From: Pseudarthrobacter sp. NIBRBAC000502770
GTDB lineage: Bacteria; Actinomycetota; Actinomycetes; Actinomycetales; Micrococcaceae
DNA length: 64,000 bases
Direction of reading: 5' to 3'
NCBI RefSeq assembly: GCF_006517815.1
Contig: NZ_CP041198.1
Span: 3,968,001 to 4,032,000 of the forward strand
In this document: piece by piece, positions 9,259 through 19,527 of the stretch
Position numbering within the stretch: position 1 is the first letter of the stretch
Layout of the letters: each line of letters starts with the position of its first letter
The notes under the pieces: model-generated
What the model was told of the DNA's origin: nothing
The model's input: the letters and a program-made list of their open reading frames with translations, nothing else
Databases searched by the model: none
Made by a program: the position numbers and the translations under genes

Positions 9259-10356
9259 CTAGACCGCTGCCGGAGTGAGCGTCAGGGCCTTGATGATGGC
9301 TTCGGTGACGTCCTCGGTGTTTGCCTTGCCCCCCACATCGCGGGTCAGGTGGCCAGCGCCGGTGGCCGCTTCGATGGCGGCTTCCACCTGGCGGGCTTCC
9401 GCGTGCAGGCCGAAGTGGTCCAGCATCAGGGCGGCGCTGGCGATCGCGCCGATCGGGTTGCTGATGCCCTGGCCGGCGATGTCCGGTGCGGAGCCGTGGA
9501 CGGGTTCGAACATTGACGGGAAGCGGCGCTCCGGGTTCAGGTTGGCGCTGGCCGCCAGGCCCAGGCTGCCGGCCAGCGCCGAGCCGAGGTCGGAGAGGAT
9601 GTCGGCGTTCAGGTTGGAGGCGACGACGACGGAGAGGTCCTCGGGCTTGAGGATGAACTTGGCGCTCATGGCATCCACCAGGACGCTTTCGGTCCGGACA
9701 TCCGGGTAGTCCAGGGCGACGCGGTGGAAGACCTCGTCCCACAGGACCATCCCGTACTGCTGCGCGTTGGACTTGGTGACCGAGGAAACCTTCTTGACGG
9801 TCCGGGTCCGGGCCAGGTCGAAGGCGAACCGCATGATGCGCTCGCAGCCCTTCTCGGTGAACAGCGCGGTCTGCAGCGCCACCTCGTTGCCGGGGCCGCG
9901 CCCACTGAGGTTCCGGCCGCCGAGGCCGGCGTATTCACCCTCGCTGTTCTCGCGGACCACCACCCAGTCCAGTTCGGTGGTGTCGGCCTTGCGGAGCGGG
10001 GACTGCACGCCGGGGAGGAACTTCACCGGGCGGATGTTGGCCCACTGGTCGAAGTTCTGGGTGATGTTCAGGCGCAGGCCCCAGAGGCTGATGTGGTCCG
10101 GGACGTTTTCCCAGCCGACGGCGCCGAAGTAGATGGCGTCGAAGTCCTTCAGGGCGTCCAGGCCCTTGGGGTCCATCATCTGGCCGGTCCTGGCGTAGTA
10201 CTCGCTGCCCCAAGGGAACTCGGTCCAGTCGAACGCAAATTTTCCATTCGAGTTTCCAGCCAGGGCGTCCAGGACGCGGCGTCCGGCGGATACCACTTCC
10301 TTGCCCACGCCGTCGGCCGGGATTGAAGCGATGCTGAATGTCTGGTTGGCGCTCAT
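9259..10356 (-). CDS. Tartrate / D-malate dehydrogenase
   Basis: A 365-residue NAD-dependent beta-decarboxylating dehydrogenase of the isocitrate/isopropylmalate family, closest by eye to the TtuC/DmlA group. Visible signatures are the WVVVRENSEGEYAGLGGR segment with the substrate arginine and the metal-binding region VVASNLNADILSDLGSAL, followed by EPVHGSAPDIAGQG. Family members oxidise tartrate and D-malate, and some convert meso-tartrate to D-glycerate. The start has GAGGAGG 7-8 nt upstream. The downstream symporter and glycerate kinase and the upstream LysR gene fit a tartrate or D-malate catabolic unit. Which substrate dominates is undecided. Confidence 0.85.
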   Translation of the reverse strand: MSANQTFSIASIPADGVGKEVVSAGRRVLDALAGNSNGKFAFDWTEFPWGSEYYARTGQMMDPKGLDALKDFDAIYFGAVGWENVPDHISLWGLRLNITQNFDQWANIRPVKFLPGVQSPLRKADTTELDWVVVRENSEGEYAGLGGRNLSGRGPGNEVALQTALFTEKGCERIMRFAFDLARTRTVKKVSSVTKSNAQQYGMVLWDEVFHRVALDYPDVRTESVLVDAMSAKFILKPEDLSVVVASNLNADILSDLGSALAGSLGLAASANLNPERRFPSMFEPVHGSAPDIAGQGISNPIGAIASAALMLDHFGLHAEARQVEAAIEAATGAGHLTRDVGGKANTEDVTEAIIKALTLTPAAV

Positions 10357-10478
10357 TTGCCTACCTCCTCGTTGAGTGCGGGCAGTGTGCGGGTGTCGCC
10401 CCGGTCACACTGTTTTCTTCCTCCTCAAGTAGACGGGCGCGGCGGGGTGGGCGTCCAAGACCAAGATTCGATCCGCCA

Positions 10479-10495
10479 GATAGGTTGCGCCTATC
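10479..10495. promoter_or_regulatory. LysR-type operator (T-N11-A palindrome)
   Basis: GATAGG (10479-10484), 5 nt, CCTATC (10490-10495) is a perfect inverted repeat. Its core, TAGG...CCTA, has the T-N11-A spacing known for LysR-type regulators. It sits between the lysR stop and the dehydrogenase start, on the promoter side of the dehydrogenase, so activation of that unit by the adjacent regulator is likely. Confidence 0.6.
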
Positions 10496-10510
10496 AATCG
10501 CCGCCGGTGC

Positions 10511-11395
10511 TTACTGGGCGTGGTCCTTGGCCACCTGCAGGAAGGCCCGCGCCGCGGGCGTGAGATCGTCCTTGCGGCTCAGGATGGCCACCTCCAGGTG
10601 GGAAACCGGCTCAATGAGGAGCGTGCGCAGCCCGGCCTTCCCGGCGGTGGGGGCCCACGAGGAAGGCATCACCGCGTGCCCCACCCCTGCCAGCACGAGG
10701 GGCAGGACCGAGGTACGGTGGGCCACTTCCACGACGATCTCGGCATTGACTCCGCGCGCCAGGGCATCATCCACCAGCCAGCGCATCAGGGATCCCCGCT
10801 GGCTGGCGATGAGCCGGTGCCCGTTCAGGTCCTCCCGCGCGATGGCCTCTCCCGGGCCGAAGGTGTCTGCCTGCGGATTGACGATCAGGATCAGCGGCTG
10901 GCGCTCCAGCGCAAGCACTTCCACCCCGGGCACCCGGATGGCGGTGGCAGCACCGGCCAGTCCGATCTCGGTGCTGCCGTTACGCACCGATTCGATGACC
11001 TCCTCCGGCGTGAAGGCTGCCTCCACGTTCAATCTGACTGACGGGTAGGACCGGGTAAACGCGGCGATCATCGAGGTCAGGGGTTCGATTCCGGGCGAGG
11101 GCATGGTGACAATGTCCAGCTGCCCGCTGCGGACGCCGCGCAATGCCTGAACCGCGGATTGCGCGGCGTCCAGGTCCCGCATCACCAGCCGCGCCGGCCC
11201 TACCAGCTCCTTGCCTGCGTCGCTGAGGACGGCGCGGCGGCCTATCCGGTGGAACAACGGAACTCCCAGCTCCTTTTCCAGGCCTGCAATGGTCTGCGAC
11301 AGCGAGGGCTGGGCGATCAACAGGTGTTCGGCCGCGCGGTTGAACCCGCCTTGGTCCACCACCGCCAGGAAATACTTCAGCTTCCGGGTGTCCAA
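10511..11395 (-). CDS. LysR family regulator of the dicarboxylate module
   Basis: A 294-residue LysR-type regulator. The N-terminal winged helix covers residues 1-60 (FNRAAEHLLIAQPSLSQTIAGLE), followed by the two-lobed effector domain beginning near residue 90. The start is TTG at 11395, chosen because GGAGAGGAG stands 6 nt before it and no ATG fits. It lies upstream of the tartrate/D-malate dehydrogenase on the same strand, with a T-N11-A palindrome between them. Probable role: activator of the dehydrogenase, symporter and glycerate kinase genes in response to a C4 hydroxy-acid. Confidence 0.88.
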   Translation of the reverse strand: MDTRKLKYFLAVVDQGGFNRAAEHLLIAQPSLSQTIAGLEKELGVPLFHRIGRRAVLSDAGKELVGPARLVMRDLDAAQSAVQALRGVRSGQLDIVTMPSPGIEPLTSMIAAFTRSYPSVRLNVEAAFTPEEVIESVRNGSTEIGLAGAATAIRVPGVEVLALERQPLILIVNPQADTFGPGEAIAREDLNGHRLIASQRGSLMRWLVDDALARGVNAEIVVEVAHRTSVLPLVLAGVGHAVMPSSWAPTAGKAGLRTLLIEPVSHLEVAILSRKDDLTPAARAFLQVAKDHAQ

Positions 11396-11581
11396 ACGGG
11401 GCTCCTCTCCGGCCGGGCCTGTGCTGCGGTGCAGCTGTTGCCGTACAGGGGGACCATATCAGCGAACCATTTCCCCCTCTTTAGGCTTATTTCTGCCGCC
11501 ACTCCCGCCAGGCCCCGGTTCGGACGTATTCTTGGAACCAGGTTTTGTAGTAGGCCGAAGCGCTTCGAACAGGGCTGGAAC

Positions 11582-12469
11582 ATGGCGGCTGAACCTTCGG
11601 GGCAGGTTGGCTGGGGGCTGCTTCCAGTTACCCCGGAGCCGGTCTTCGACAGCAAGGATGTCGAAACCTTCCTCCGGGAAGTCACCCATGACTTCATGAG
11701 CGATATCAAGGGTGAACGCCGCGGTATTGGCTGGGCCGCCACGCTCTTCCGCCTGGGCCAGGGACGCACGCTTGCGGCCAGCACGGAGCAGGCGCGGGAG
11801 GCGGACCGGGAACAGTGCTCGTTCGCCGACGGGCCCGTCATGGAGGCCATGCGCACCGAGGCATTCGTCCTGGTATCGGATCTGAGCCGTGACCGGCGGT
11901 GGCCCGGTTACGCGAGTGCGGCGTCGGGCCACGGGGTGAAGTCGATGCTTTCGGTGCCCATCATGGCCGAAGGCGGGACGAGCGCCGCCGTCACCTTTTA
12001 CGCGGGCGTGCCGCACGCGTTTACCAGCGACGACCTGGTCAGGGTTCGGGGCTATGCGCGCCAGATGGCTAGGGCCCTTCGCCTCGTGTTCCGCATGGCC
12101 GAGAGGGCGGAAGCGACAGCCGGCCTCGCCGTCGTCCAAAGCTCCCTGGTCCTGGTGGACCTGGCCGTGCGCAGCCTCACCAGCGAATACGGACTCAGCA
12201 GGGAGGCCGCGCTGCTTTTCCTGCAGACGCAGGCACTGCACCATGAGCTTGACCTCCGGGACGCGGCCCTGAATGTCGTGGCCCCGGGGGCCGGCCGGGA
12301 CCGGAACGGCGCACCGCCGTCCGCGTTGCGGCAGGAAGCGTACGACGGCGTCGCGGAGCTTCCGCGTCCGTCGGCGGCGGGGCGGGGCTTTCCAACCGGA
12401 AAGCAACCCCGCAGGAACGCTGCGGCGAAGACGGAAACCCCGCCTCCCGCAGAAGGGAGGACAGCATGA
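11582..12469 (+). CDS. GAF-ANTAR domain protein
   Basis: A 295-residue signalling protein. Residues about 25-170 form a GAF-type sensor (GWAATLFRLGQGRTLAAST onward, ending with RVRGYARQMARAL). Residues about 180-235 match the three-helix ANTAR pattern, with LAVRSLTSEYGLSREAA and LDLRDAALNVV in the expected places. ANTAR domains bind paired RNA hairpins and block termination. A charged, proline-rich tail (last 60 residues) has no clear domain. ATGA at 12466-12469 couples it to an SGNH hydrolase. The sensor ligand and RNA target are unknown; the ANTAR assignment is by pattern and somewhat diverged. Confidence 0.75.
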   Translation: MAAEPSGQVGWGLLPVTPEPVFDSKDVETFLREVTHDFMSDIKGERRGIGWAATLFRLGQGRTLAASTEQAREADREQCSFADGPVMEAMRTEAFVLVSDLSRDRRWPGYASAASGHGVKSMLSVPIMAEGGTSAAVTFYAGVPHAFTSDDLVRVRGYARQMARALRLVFRMAERAEATAGLAVVQSSLVLVDLAVRSLTSEYGLSREAALLFLQTQALHHELDLRDAALNVVAPGAGRDRNGAPPSALRQEAYDGVAELPRPSAAGRGFPTGKQPRRNAAAKTETPPPAEGRTA

Positions 12470-13371
12470 CCATCCAGAAGCAGGAGCTGCGTTTCATCGC
12501 GGACGGGCCGGACAGCCACCCCTGGCGCCGGTTCGTTGCCCTGGGAGACTCCTACACCGAAGGAATCGGCGACCCGGAACCGCTCAGCCTGGGCGGGCTC
12601 CGGGGTTGGGCGGACCGCGTGGCCGAGGAGCTGGCGTCCGGCCGTGCCGACTTTGCGTACGCCAACCTGGCCATCCGGGGACTGCTGCTGCGGCAGATCC
12701 TCGACGGGCAACTGGCCGCGGCGCTGTCCCTGAAGCCGGACCTTGTCGCCATTGCCGCCGGTGGCAACGACATCATCTTCAGGCACGGCGATCCCGACAA
12801 GCTTGCCGGGAAGCTGGACCAGGCCATCGGCACGCTCGCAGCCACCGGTGCCACCGTGCTCCTGTTTGCGGGCCCGGACTGGGGCAACACGCCGGTATTC
12901 GGCAAAATCCGCGGCCGCGTGGCCATCTACAACGAGCACCTGCACACCATCGGGGCCCGGCACCACGCCATCATGGTTGACCTGTGGTGCCTGCCGGAGC
13001 TTCAGCACGCGTCAATGTGGGACCCCGACCGGCTGCATCTGTCGCCGCTGGGCCACCATGCCGTGGCCGTGGCAACCCTGAATGCGCTGGGCGTGGAGCA
13101 TGCGCTCAAGCCGTTGCAGCCCAGGCCGCTGCCGGCGCACGGGTGGACGCAGGCCCGGGCCGAGGACCTGGTGTGGGCGCGGCAGTACTTCATGCCGTGG
13201 GTGCTCAAGCAGCTGCGGCCCCATCAGGCCGACGCGCTGGCGGCGAAGCGGCCGCAGCCCGGCCCGGTCTTCGGCCAAGGCCGTCCGGGGCCATTCCCGC
13301 CGGGCCACCCCGCGGCCGGCCTGAACCCCGGTATGGCGGGTGGACCGGCGCCTCAGGGGCAGGCCGCCTAG
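12466..13371 (+). CDS. SGNH/GDSL hydrolase
   Basis: A 301-residue serine esterase of the SGNH superfamily. Block I is GDSYTEG with nucleophile Ser29, block III is GGND with Asn101, and block V is DPDRLHLS with Asp188 and His191, so the catalytic set is complete. No signal peptide is seen; the product should be cytoplasmic. The last 50 residues are Pro/Gly-rich. AGAAGGGAGG serves as the ribosome site just before the ATG. Its stop overlaps that of the converging membrane-protein gene in a CTAG. Natural substrate unknown. Confidence 0.85.
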   Translation: MTIQKQELRFIADGPDSHPWRRFVALGDSYTEGIGDPEPLSLGGLRGWADRVAEELASGRADFAYANLAIRGLLLRQILDGQLAAALSLKPDLVAIAAGGNDIIFRHGDPDKLAGKLDQAIGTLAATGATVLLFAGPDWGNTPVFGKIRGRVAIYNEHLHTIGARHHAIMVDLWCLPELQHASMWDPDRLHLSPLGHHAVAVATLNALGVEHALKPLQPRPLPAHGWTQARAEDLVWARQYFMPWVLKQLRPHQADALAAKRPQPGPVFGQGRPGPFPPGHPAAGLNPGMAGGPAPQGQAA

Positions 13372-13856
13372 TTCCTGGTACCGGCAGCGCGGTGCCTGCG
13401 GTGGTCCCCCACCAGGGCGACGAGCGCAGGCACTCCAGCCAACAGGCCCGGAACGGCCAGCAGCAGGCCGTATTCGGGGAGCAGCGCAGAAGCTGCCGCT
13501 GCGGTGACGGCTGCAACCAGGGCCGCGATGAGGGCGCCGGACAAACGCCTTCGGACGTCTCTGGCGTTGAAGAAGCGGAAACCGCCGAGGCCCGCGGTGA
13601 CCGCGGCGAAGGTAATAATGCTCCCGGTCAGGAAGCCGGCGCCCGGGCCTGGAGCATCCTTGAGCCGGTCAATCAGGGCAATTGGCACGGCCAGCATCCA
13701 GGCGCTGAGCAGGACCGCGAGGACGCATCCTGCCACGCGGCTCCGAGGTGCCGGACCCAGGGTGTAGATCTGCTCTGCTGGCAGGTCGGCCTGCTGGACG
13801 TGGCGGTGGTTTGCAGGCGGCGGCGATTTCGGCAGGCGCATGAAACTCTCAAGCAT
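13368..13856 (-). CDS. Four-helix membrane protein, unknown function
   Basis: A 162-residue protein I cannot assign to a family. Hydrophobic segments lie at about residues 41-63 (VAGCVLAVLLSAWMLAVPIA), 73-92, 103-125 and 126-148, after a soluble N-terminus containing HRHVQQADLP. It ends with a basic stretch (DHRRHRAAGTRN). GGGGGA stands close to the ATG at 13856. An internal ATG at residue 6 is an alternative start. It converges on the SGNH hydrolase gene with overlapping stops. Confidence 0.6.
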   Translation of the reverse strand: MLESFMRLPKSPPPANHRHVQQADLPAEQIYTLGPAPRSRVAGCVLAVLLSAWMLAVPIALIDRLKDAPGPGAGFLTGSIITFAAVTAGLGGFRFFNARDVRRRLSGALIAALVAAVTAAAASALLPEYGLLLAVPGLLAGVPALVALVGDHRRHRAAGTRN

Positions 13857-13930
13857 TGATCCCCCAGACGTAGTGCTTGACGTCTTTTCAACCTACACGG
13901 GATGCCGGGAGGGGCAATCTGAACAGGGGG

Positions 13931-15283
13931 TCAGCGCTTCTTGGGGCCGCGCTTCGAGGCTGCGTTCAGCGCCGACTTCACGGCGGGAGGCAGGACGCCC
14001 TGCTCCGTTTCGGGCTCGGCCACTGTTCCGCGCGCCTTCGCGATGGTCTTCATGCCGTGGTAGATCACCAGCGCGGCAGCGGAACCGAGGGCGATGCCGG
14101 TGAACTTCAGGTCCCCAATGGTCCAGGTGTAGTCAGCGATGCCGATGATCAGGGCGACGGCGGCGGTGGTCAGGTTGATGGGGTTCGAAAAGTTGACCTT
14201 GTTCTGGACCCAGATCTTCACGCCGAGGATGCCGATCATGCCGTACAGCATGGTGGCTGCGCCGCCCAGCACGCCTGCCGGGACCGTGGCGATCAGTTCG
14301 CCGAACTTCGGCGAGAAGCTGAGCAGGATGGCGAACATCCCCGCCACCCAATAGGCCGCCGTCGAATACACCTTGGTGGCCGCCATGACGCCGATGTTTT
14401 CCGCGTAGGTGGTGGTGCCCGAACCGCCGCCAAAGCCGGCCAGGACGGTAGCGGCACCGTCGGCCATCAGCGCCCGTCCGGAGACGCCGTCGAGGTTCTG
14501 CCCCGTCATGGCGGCCACGGACTTCACATGGCCAATGTTCTCCGCCACCAGCACCAGGACCACCGGGACGAACAGCCCCAAAACGCCGAGGTGGAACTCG
14601 GGAGTCTGGAAGTGCGGCAGGCCGACCCAGGCTGCGGCGTCCATTTTGTCGTACTTCACCTCGCCCCGGAGCATGGCCACAAGGTACCCAACCACCACGC
14701 CCACCAGGATGCTGAGCCTGCCCAGGATCCCGCGGAACAGGACGCTGACCAGGATGATGGTGACAAGCGTGACCAGCGCGGTGATGGGGGCGGCGTCGAA
14801 GTTCTGTTTGGCCGCTGGAGCCAGGTTCAGGCCGATCAACGCAACGATGGCCCCAGTGACGATCGGCGGCATCAGCCGGTTGATCCAGCCGGCGCCGAAC
14901 TTCTGCACCACGGCACCCACCAGGGCAAGTGTGGTTCCCGCCAGCACGACGCCGCCCAGCGCGCCGGGAATCCCGAACTGCGCCTGCGAGGCCGTGATGG
15001 GCGCGATGAACGCAAAGCTCGAACCCAGGTAGCTGGGCACCCGGCCCTTGGTGACCACCAGGAACAGCAGCGTGCCGATGCCCGAGAAGAACAGCGTGGT
15101 GGCGGGCGGCATCCCGGTGATGATGGGAACCAGGAAGGTGGCGCCGAACATGGCCACCACGTGCTGCATGCCCACGCCGATGGTCAGGGGCCACGCCAGG
15201 CGCTCATCGGGGGCCACCACCTGGCCGGGCTTGATGGTTTTGCCGGTGCCGTGCAGCTTCCATTTGATTCCGAGCATGCTCAT
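13931..15283 (-). CDS. uraA: Uracil permease (NCS2 family)
   Basis: A 450-residue nucleobase:cation symporter of the NCS2 (UraA/PyrP) family with about 14 membrane segments. The motif GSGTTTYAENIGVMAATKVYS (residues split near 300-320) is typical of the uracil branch, and NLAPAAK with the preceding GLNL also fits. It imports uracil. The gene diverges from a RutE-like nitroreductase, which suggests a pyrimidine-related pair. The C-terminal tail (PKKR) is basic. The first ATG (15283) and the next (15277) are both possible starts, as no strong ribosome site is seen. Confidence 0.85.
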   Translation of the reverse strand: MSMLGIKWKLHGTGKTIKPGQVVAPDERLAWPLTIGVGMQHVVAMFGATFLVPIITGMPPATTLFFSGIGTLLFLVVTKGRVPSYLGSSFAFIAPITASQAQFGIPGALGGVVLAGTTLALVGAVVQKFGAGWINRLMPPIVTGAIVALIGLNLAPAAKQNFDAAPITALVTLVTIILVSVLFRGILGRLSILVGVVVGYLVAMLRGEVKYDKMDAAAWVGLPHFQTPEFHLGVLGLFVPVVLVLVAENIGHVKSVAAMTGQNLDGVSGRALMADGAATVLAGFGGGSGTTTYAENIGVMAATKVYSTAAYWVAGMFAILLSFSPKFGELIATVPAGVLGGAATMLYGMIGILGVKIWVQNKVNFSNPINLTTAAVALIIGIADYTWTIGDLKFTGIALGSAAALVIYHGMKTIAKARGTVAEPETEQGVLPPAVKSALNAASKRGPKKR

Positions 15284-15415
15284 GGGAAGGAATGCCTTTC
15301 AGGGGGTGCCGCGAGGGGGCGAAGATCAACTCGGTCCAGAATACCGCCAAGTTTCCGCGCGCACCCGCTGTGGCCAAGGTCACCCCTGATGCGGGAAGAG
15401 CCAACGGTCAGTTGA

Positions 15416-15425
15416 AGTTGCAACT
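15416..15425. promoter_or_regulatory. Perfect 10-bp palindrome in a divergent promoter region
   Basis: AGTTGCAACT lies between the uracil permease and nitroreductase genes, 60 nt before the latter. Its position suits an operator controlling one or both genes. No regulator is encoded next to it. Confidence 0.4.
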
Positions 15426-15485
15426 ATGGAAAGCAACCAGGGGCCACCGCGGCAAGGCGGGTGACCCGCAGCGAAAGGTACGCCA

Positions 15486-16091
15486 ATGACCATTGCCCAT
15501 GAAGAAGCGGTTATCGATTCGGCAGCCGTGGACGCCATTTTCGCCCAGGCACGCACCGCCAACTCCTTCACCGGCGAGGTGACCGAGGAGCAGGCCCAGG
15601 CCATCTACGAACTCACCAAGTTCGGCCCCACCGCCTTCAACTCCCAGCCGCTGCGCGTCACCTACGTCCGCTCGGCCGAGGCCCGTGCCACCCTGGTTGA
15701 CGCCCTGTCCCGCGGCAACCAGGCCAAGACCGCCTCTGCACCGCTCGTGGCCATCCTCAGCTACGACACCGACTGGGCCGGCAAGTGGGACAACTTCCTC
15801 CCCGGCTACAACGCCCCCAAGGCCATGTACGACGCCGACCCCGCACTCGCGGCCGCCACGGGCAACAACAACGCCCACCTGCAGGCCGGCTACTTCATCC
15901 TGGCCGTCCGCTCGCTTGGCTTCGCCGCAGGTCCCATGACCGGCGCCGACTTCGCCGCGATTGACGCCGCCTTCTTCCCGGCCGGCGACCAGAAGAGCTT
16001 CCTGGTGGTCAACATCGGCCAGCCCGGTGAGGAAGCCTGGGGCGACGCAAAGCCCAAGTACTCCTACGGTGAGGCCGTCCGCACCGTCTGA
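15486..16091 (+). CDS. Nitroreductase family protein, RutE/HadB-like
   Basis: A 201-residue flavoprotein of the nitroreductase superfamily, closest by eye to malonic semialdehyde reductase RutE. Signatures are FGPTAFNSQPLRV for the FMN phosphate site, SRGNQAKTASAPLVAILSYD, and RSLGFAAGPMTGAD near the C-terminus. RutE reduces malonic semialdehyde in uracil breakdown. No other rut genes lie nearby, though the divergent neighbour is a uracil permease. Other small NAD(P)H-dependent reductions are possible. AAAGG precedes the ATG. A strong hairpin with a T-tract follows the gene. Confidence 0.8.
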   Translation: MTIAHEEAVIDSAAVDAIFAQARTANSFTGEVTEEQAQAIYELTKFGPTAFNSQPLRVTYVRSAEARATLVDALSRGNQAKTASAPLVAILSYDTDWAGKWDNFLPGYNAPKAMYDADPALAAATGNNNAHLQAGYFILAVRSLGFAAGPMTGADFAAIDAAFFPAGDQKSFLVVNIGQPGEEAWGDAKPKYSYGEAVRTV

Positions 16092-16181
16092 CGCCCCATC
16101 ACTTCCTGCGTCTTTTCTCCAAACGCCCCATCACCTGGTGATGGGGCGTTTGGGTTTTAAGGGCGGGAGGTGATGGGGCGT
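16091..16181. repeat. Four-copy self-complementary 12-mer
   Basis: ACGCCCCATCAC occurs directly at 16091-16102 and 16123-16134, and as its complement at 16138-16149 and 16170-16181. The middle two form the terminator hairpin; the outer two can pair around it, or each can compete with an inner copy. Confidence 0.8.
16121..16158 (+). terminator. Rho-independent terminator after the nitroreductase gene
   Basis: AAACGCCCCATCACC (16121-16135) and GGTGATGGGGCGTTT (16137-16151) form a perfect 15-bp inverted repeat, followed by TTTT at 16155-16158. This is the most canonical terminator in the window. Confidence 0.85.
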
Positions 16182-16212
16182 CTGGACGCGGCCGTGGTGG
16201 GAGACTGGGGCC

Positions 16213-16724
16213 ATGCCGACGCGGAACCTGATCTTTGTGGCCTTCGTGGAGCCCGTGGCCGAAGGCCAGGTCTTCCCACGCACCGACTGGCCGCTGCACA
16301 TCACGCTGGTGCGGTTTGACGTGGGGTTCGACGCCGCCGCAACAGGCAGCGCGGACGTCGCCGAACGCATCGCCGGGCTCGCTGATGCACCGGCAGCCGC
16401 AGCGCTGGGCGCCGCGCTCACCGTGGGGGAGGACGCCGCCTTCGGCCGCAACGGATCCGTTCCCGTCAACCTCATCCAGCCCCAGCCTGACCTGCAGGCC
16501 CTGCACGGGCAGCTGGTTGACGTCGTCGTGGGCGTGGGAGGCAGGATCCTGACGCCGGCCCACACCCTCGCCGGATACCGCCCCCACGTCTCACACCATG
16601 GTGGCAAGCGCCTCCACCCCGGCGACGCCGTCGTGCTTGACCGCGTCGCCCTGGTGGACATGGCTCCCGACGGCGACCACACCACCAGGCGCGTCCTCCG
16701 GCTGTGGCGCCGCGAGGGTGGAAG

Positions 16725-16728
<4 letters not shown>
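16213..16728 (+). CDS. 2'-5' RNA ligase-like 2H phosphoesterase
   Basis: A 171-residue protein of the 2H phosphoesterase superfamily. The two catalytic motifs are HITL (His29, Thr31) in [10 protein letters not shown] and HVS (His125, Ser127) in YRPHVSHH. Members act on cyclic phosphates or 2'-5' linkages in RNA or nucleotides, but the bacterial substrates are mostly unknown. It follows a terminator and so has its own promoter. Its TAG stop overlaps that of the converging phosphoglucomutase gene (CTAG at 16725-16728). Confidence 0.8.
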
Positions 16729-18377
<1,649 letters not shown>

Positions 18378-18609
18378 GGCTCCAGCATGCCAGAAGCTGG
18401 CAGGAGTCAAAACGACCCGCCCAAAATCCGGACGCTGTGACCTGCCGTGACGTACGCCAACCAAGTAGTCCAACTGAGTACACAGCCGCGAAAGTACCTA
18501 TATACCGCCCCTTCCGCCCACTGCTACTTTCAAGGAAATTCCACCGAAAGGAACGGACGACGGCGGGCCGCCGCCTTAGTCGGTTCCGGCAAGGAAACGG
18601 GGACGTCCA

Positions 18610-19527
18610 ATGGGGGCAGGAGACGGGGCAGCGGAGCAGTCCAGGCTTGCTGCCGAGCGCGTGGCGCGGCTGAAGCGCAGGCTGGATGAGGCCGATCAAT
18701 CCACCAAGGCATGGGATACCGCCGCGGTGGGGGAGCGGACGGTGGCCGACAAGCTCAGCGAGCTGGTTCCCCGCGGCTGGTACGTGCTCCACGATGTCCA
18801 TTGGCCGGGCAGGCCCAAGGCCACCCTGGACCACGTCCTGGTGGGACCGGGCGGCGTGGTGGTGGTGGATTCCAAGAACTGGACCGGCGAGGTGCAGGTG
18901 GCGTCCGGCGTGCTCTGGCAGGGCCGCTATGCGCGCACCCAGGCCGTCGAAGGTGCCCTGGCCCAATGCGCTGCCGTTGCCTCGGTGCTGGCTCCGCCGC
19001 ACCGCAGGCTGGTCCGTCCACTTATCTGCATGGCTGCCCAGCCCGACCTTTTTGGTATCACCGACTCGGACGTGGCCGTGGCCGGTTCGCAGCGGGTGGT
19101 CCCGGCCATCGAGTCGCTGCCGGCGGTACTGGACCAGCAGGCCGTGGTGGGCCTGTACGAGGACCTGGGCCGGCAGCTCACGCACGAGCAGGAGCCCGGC
19201 ATCACTGCCCTGCGCAACGTGCGTCCGGGAACCGTGGTGCGCCCGGCGGGAGCCCTGCCCCCGGCCGGTCCCGCCGCAAGCCCGGGAGGCAAAACCGGAG
19301 CCAAGGACGCAGCCAGGGCCCGCAGCGCATCCCGCCACCCCGCAGGCCGGGCCCTGCCGCCACGGGACGTCCAGGCAGGGCAGCATGCGGCCGCGCCGGC
19401 CGGGCATTGGCGCCACGGCCGGAGCACCAGGGCGCAGCACCACGGCGGGACCAGCGCAGGCAAGCTGGCGCTGCTGGCGGCCTTCGTTATTTTTGCCGTC
19501 TATTTCCTGCCCTACTTGGCCCGCTAG
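18610..19527 (+). CDS. NERD domain protein with C-terminal membrane anchor
   Basis: A 305-residue protein. A nuclease-related domain (NERD) spans about residues 35-150, with the conserved AVGERTVADKLSEL helix, LDHVLVGPGGVVVVDSKNW and a GEVQV strand, which carry the Asp, Asp and Lys of the PD-(D/E)xK fold. A long low-complexity Pro/Ala/Arg linker (about 205-285) leads to one membrane segment at the C-terminus (LALLAAFVIFAVYFLPYL). Action on DNA is suggested by the family but not proven. Its 3' end overlaps the converging lysG gene by 41 bp. TATATA at 18499-18504 could belong to its promoter. Confidence 0.82.
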   Translation: MGAGDGAAEQSRLAAERVARLKRRLDEADQSTKAWDTAAVGERTVADKLSELVPRGWYVLHDVHWPGRPKATLDHVLVGPGGVVVVDSKNWTGEVQVASGVLWQGRYARTQAVEGALAQCAAVASVLAPPHRRLVRPLICMAAQPDLFGITDSDVAVAGSQRVVPAIESLPAVLDQQAVVGLYEDLGRQLTHEQEPGITALRNVRPGTVVRPAGALPPAGPAASPGGKTGAKDAARARSASRHPAGRALPPRDVQAGQHAAAPAGHWRHGRSTRAQHHGGTSAGKLALLAAFVIFAVYFLPYLAR

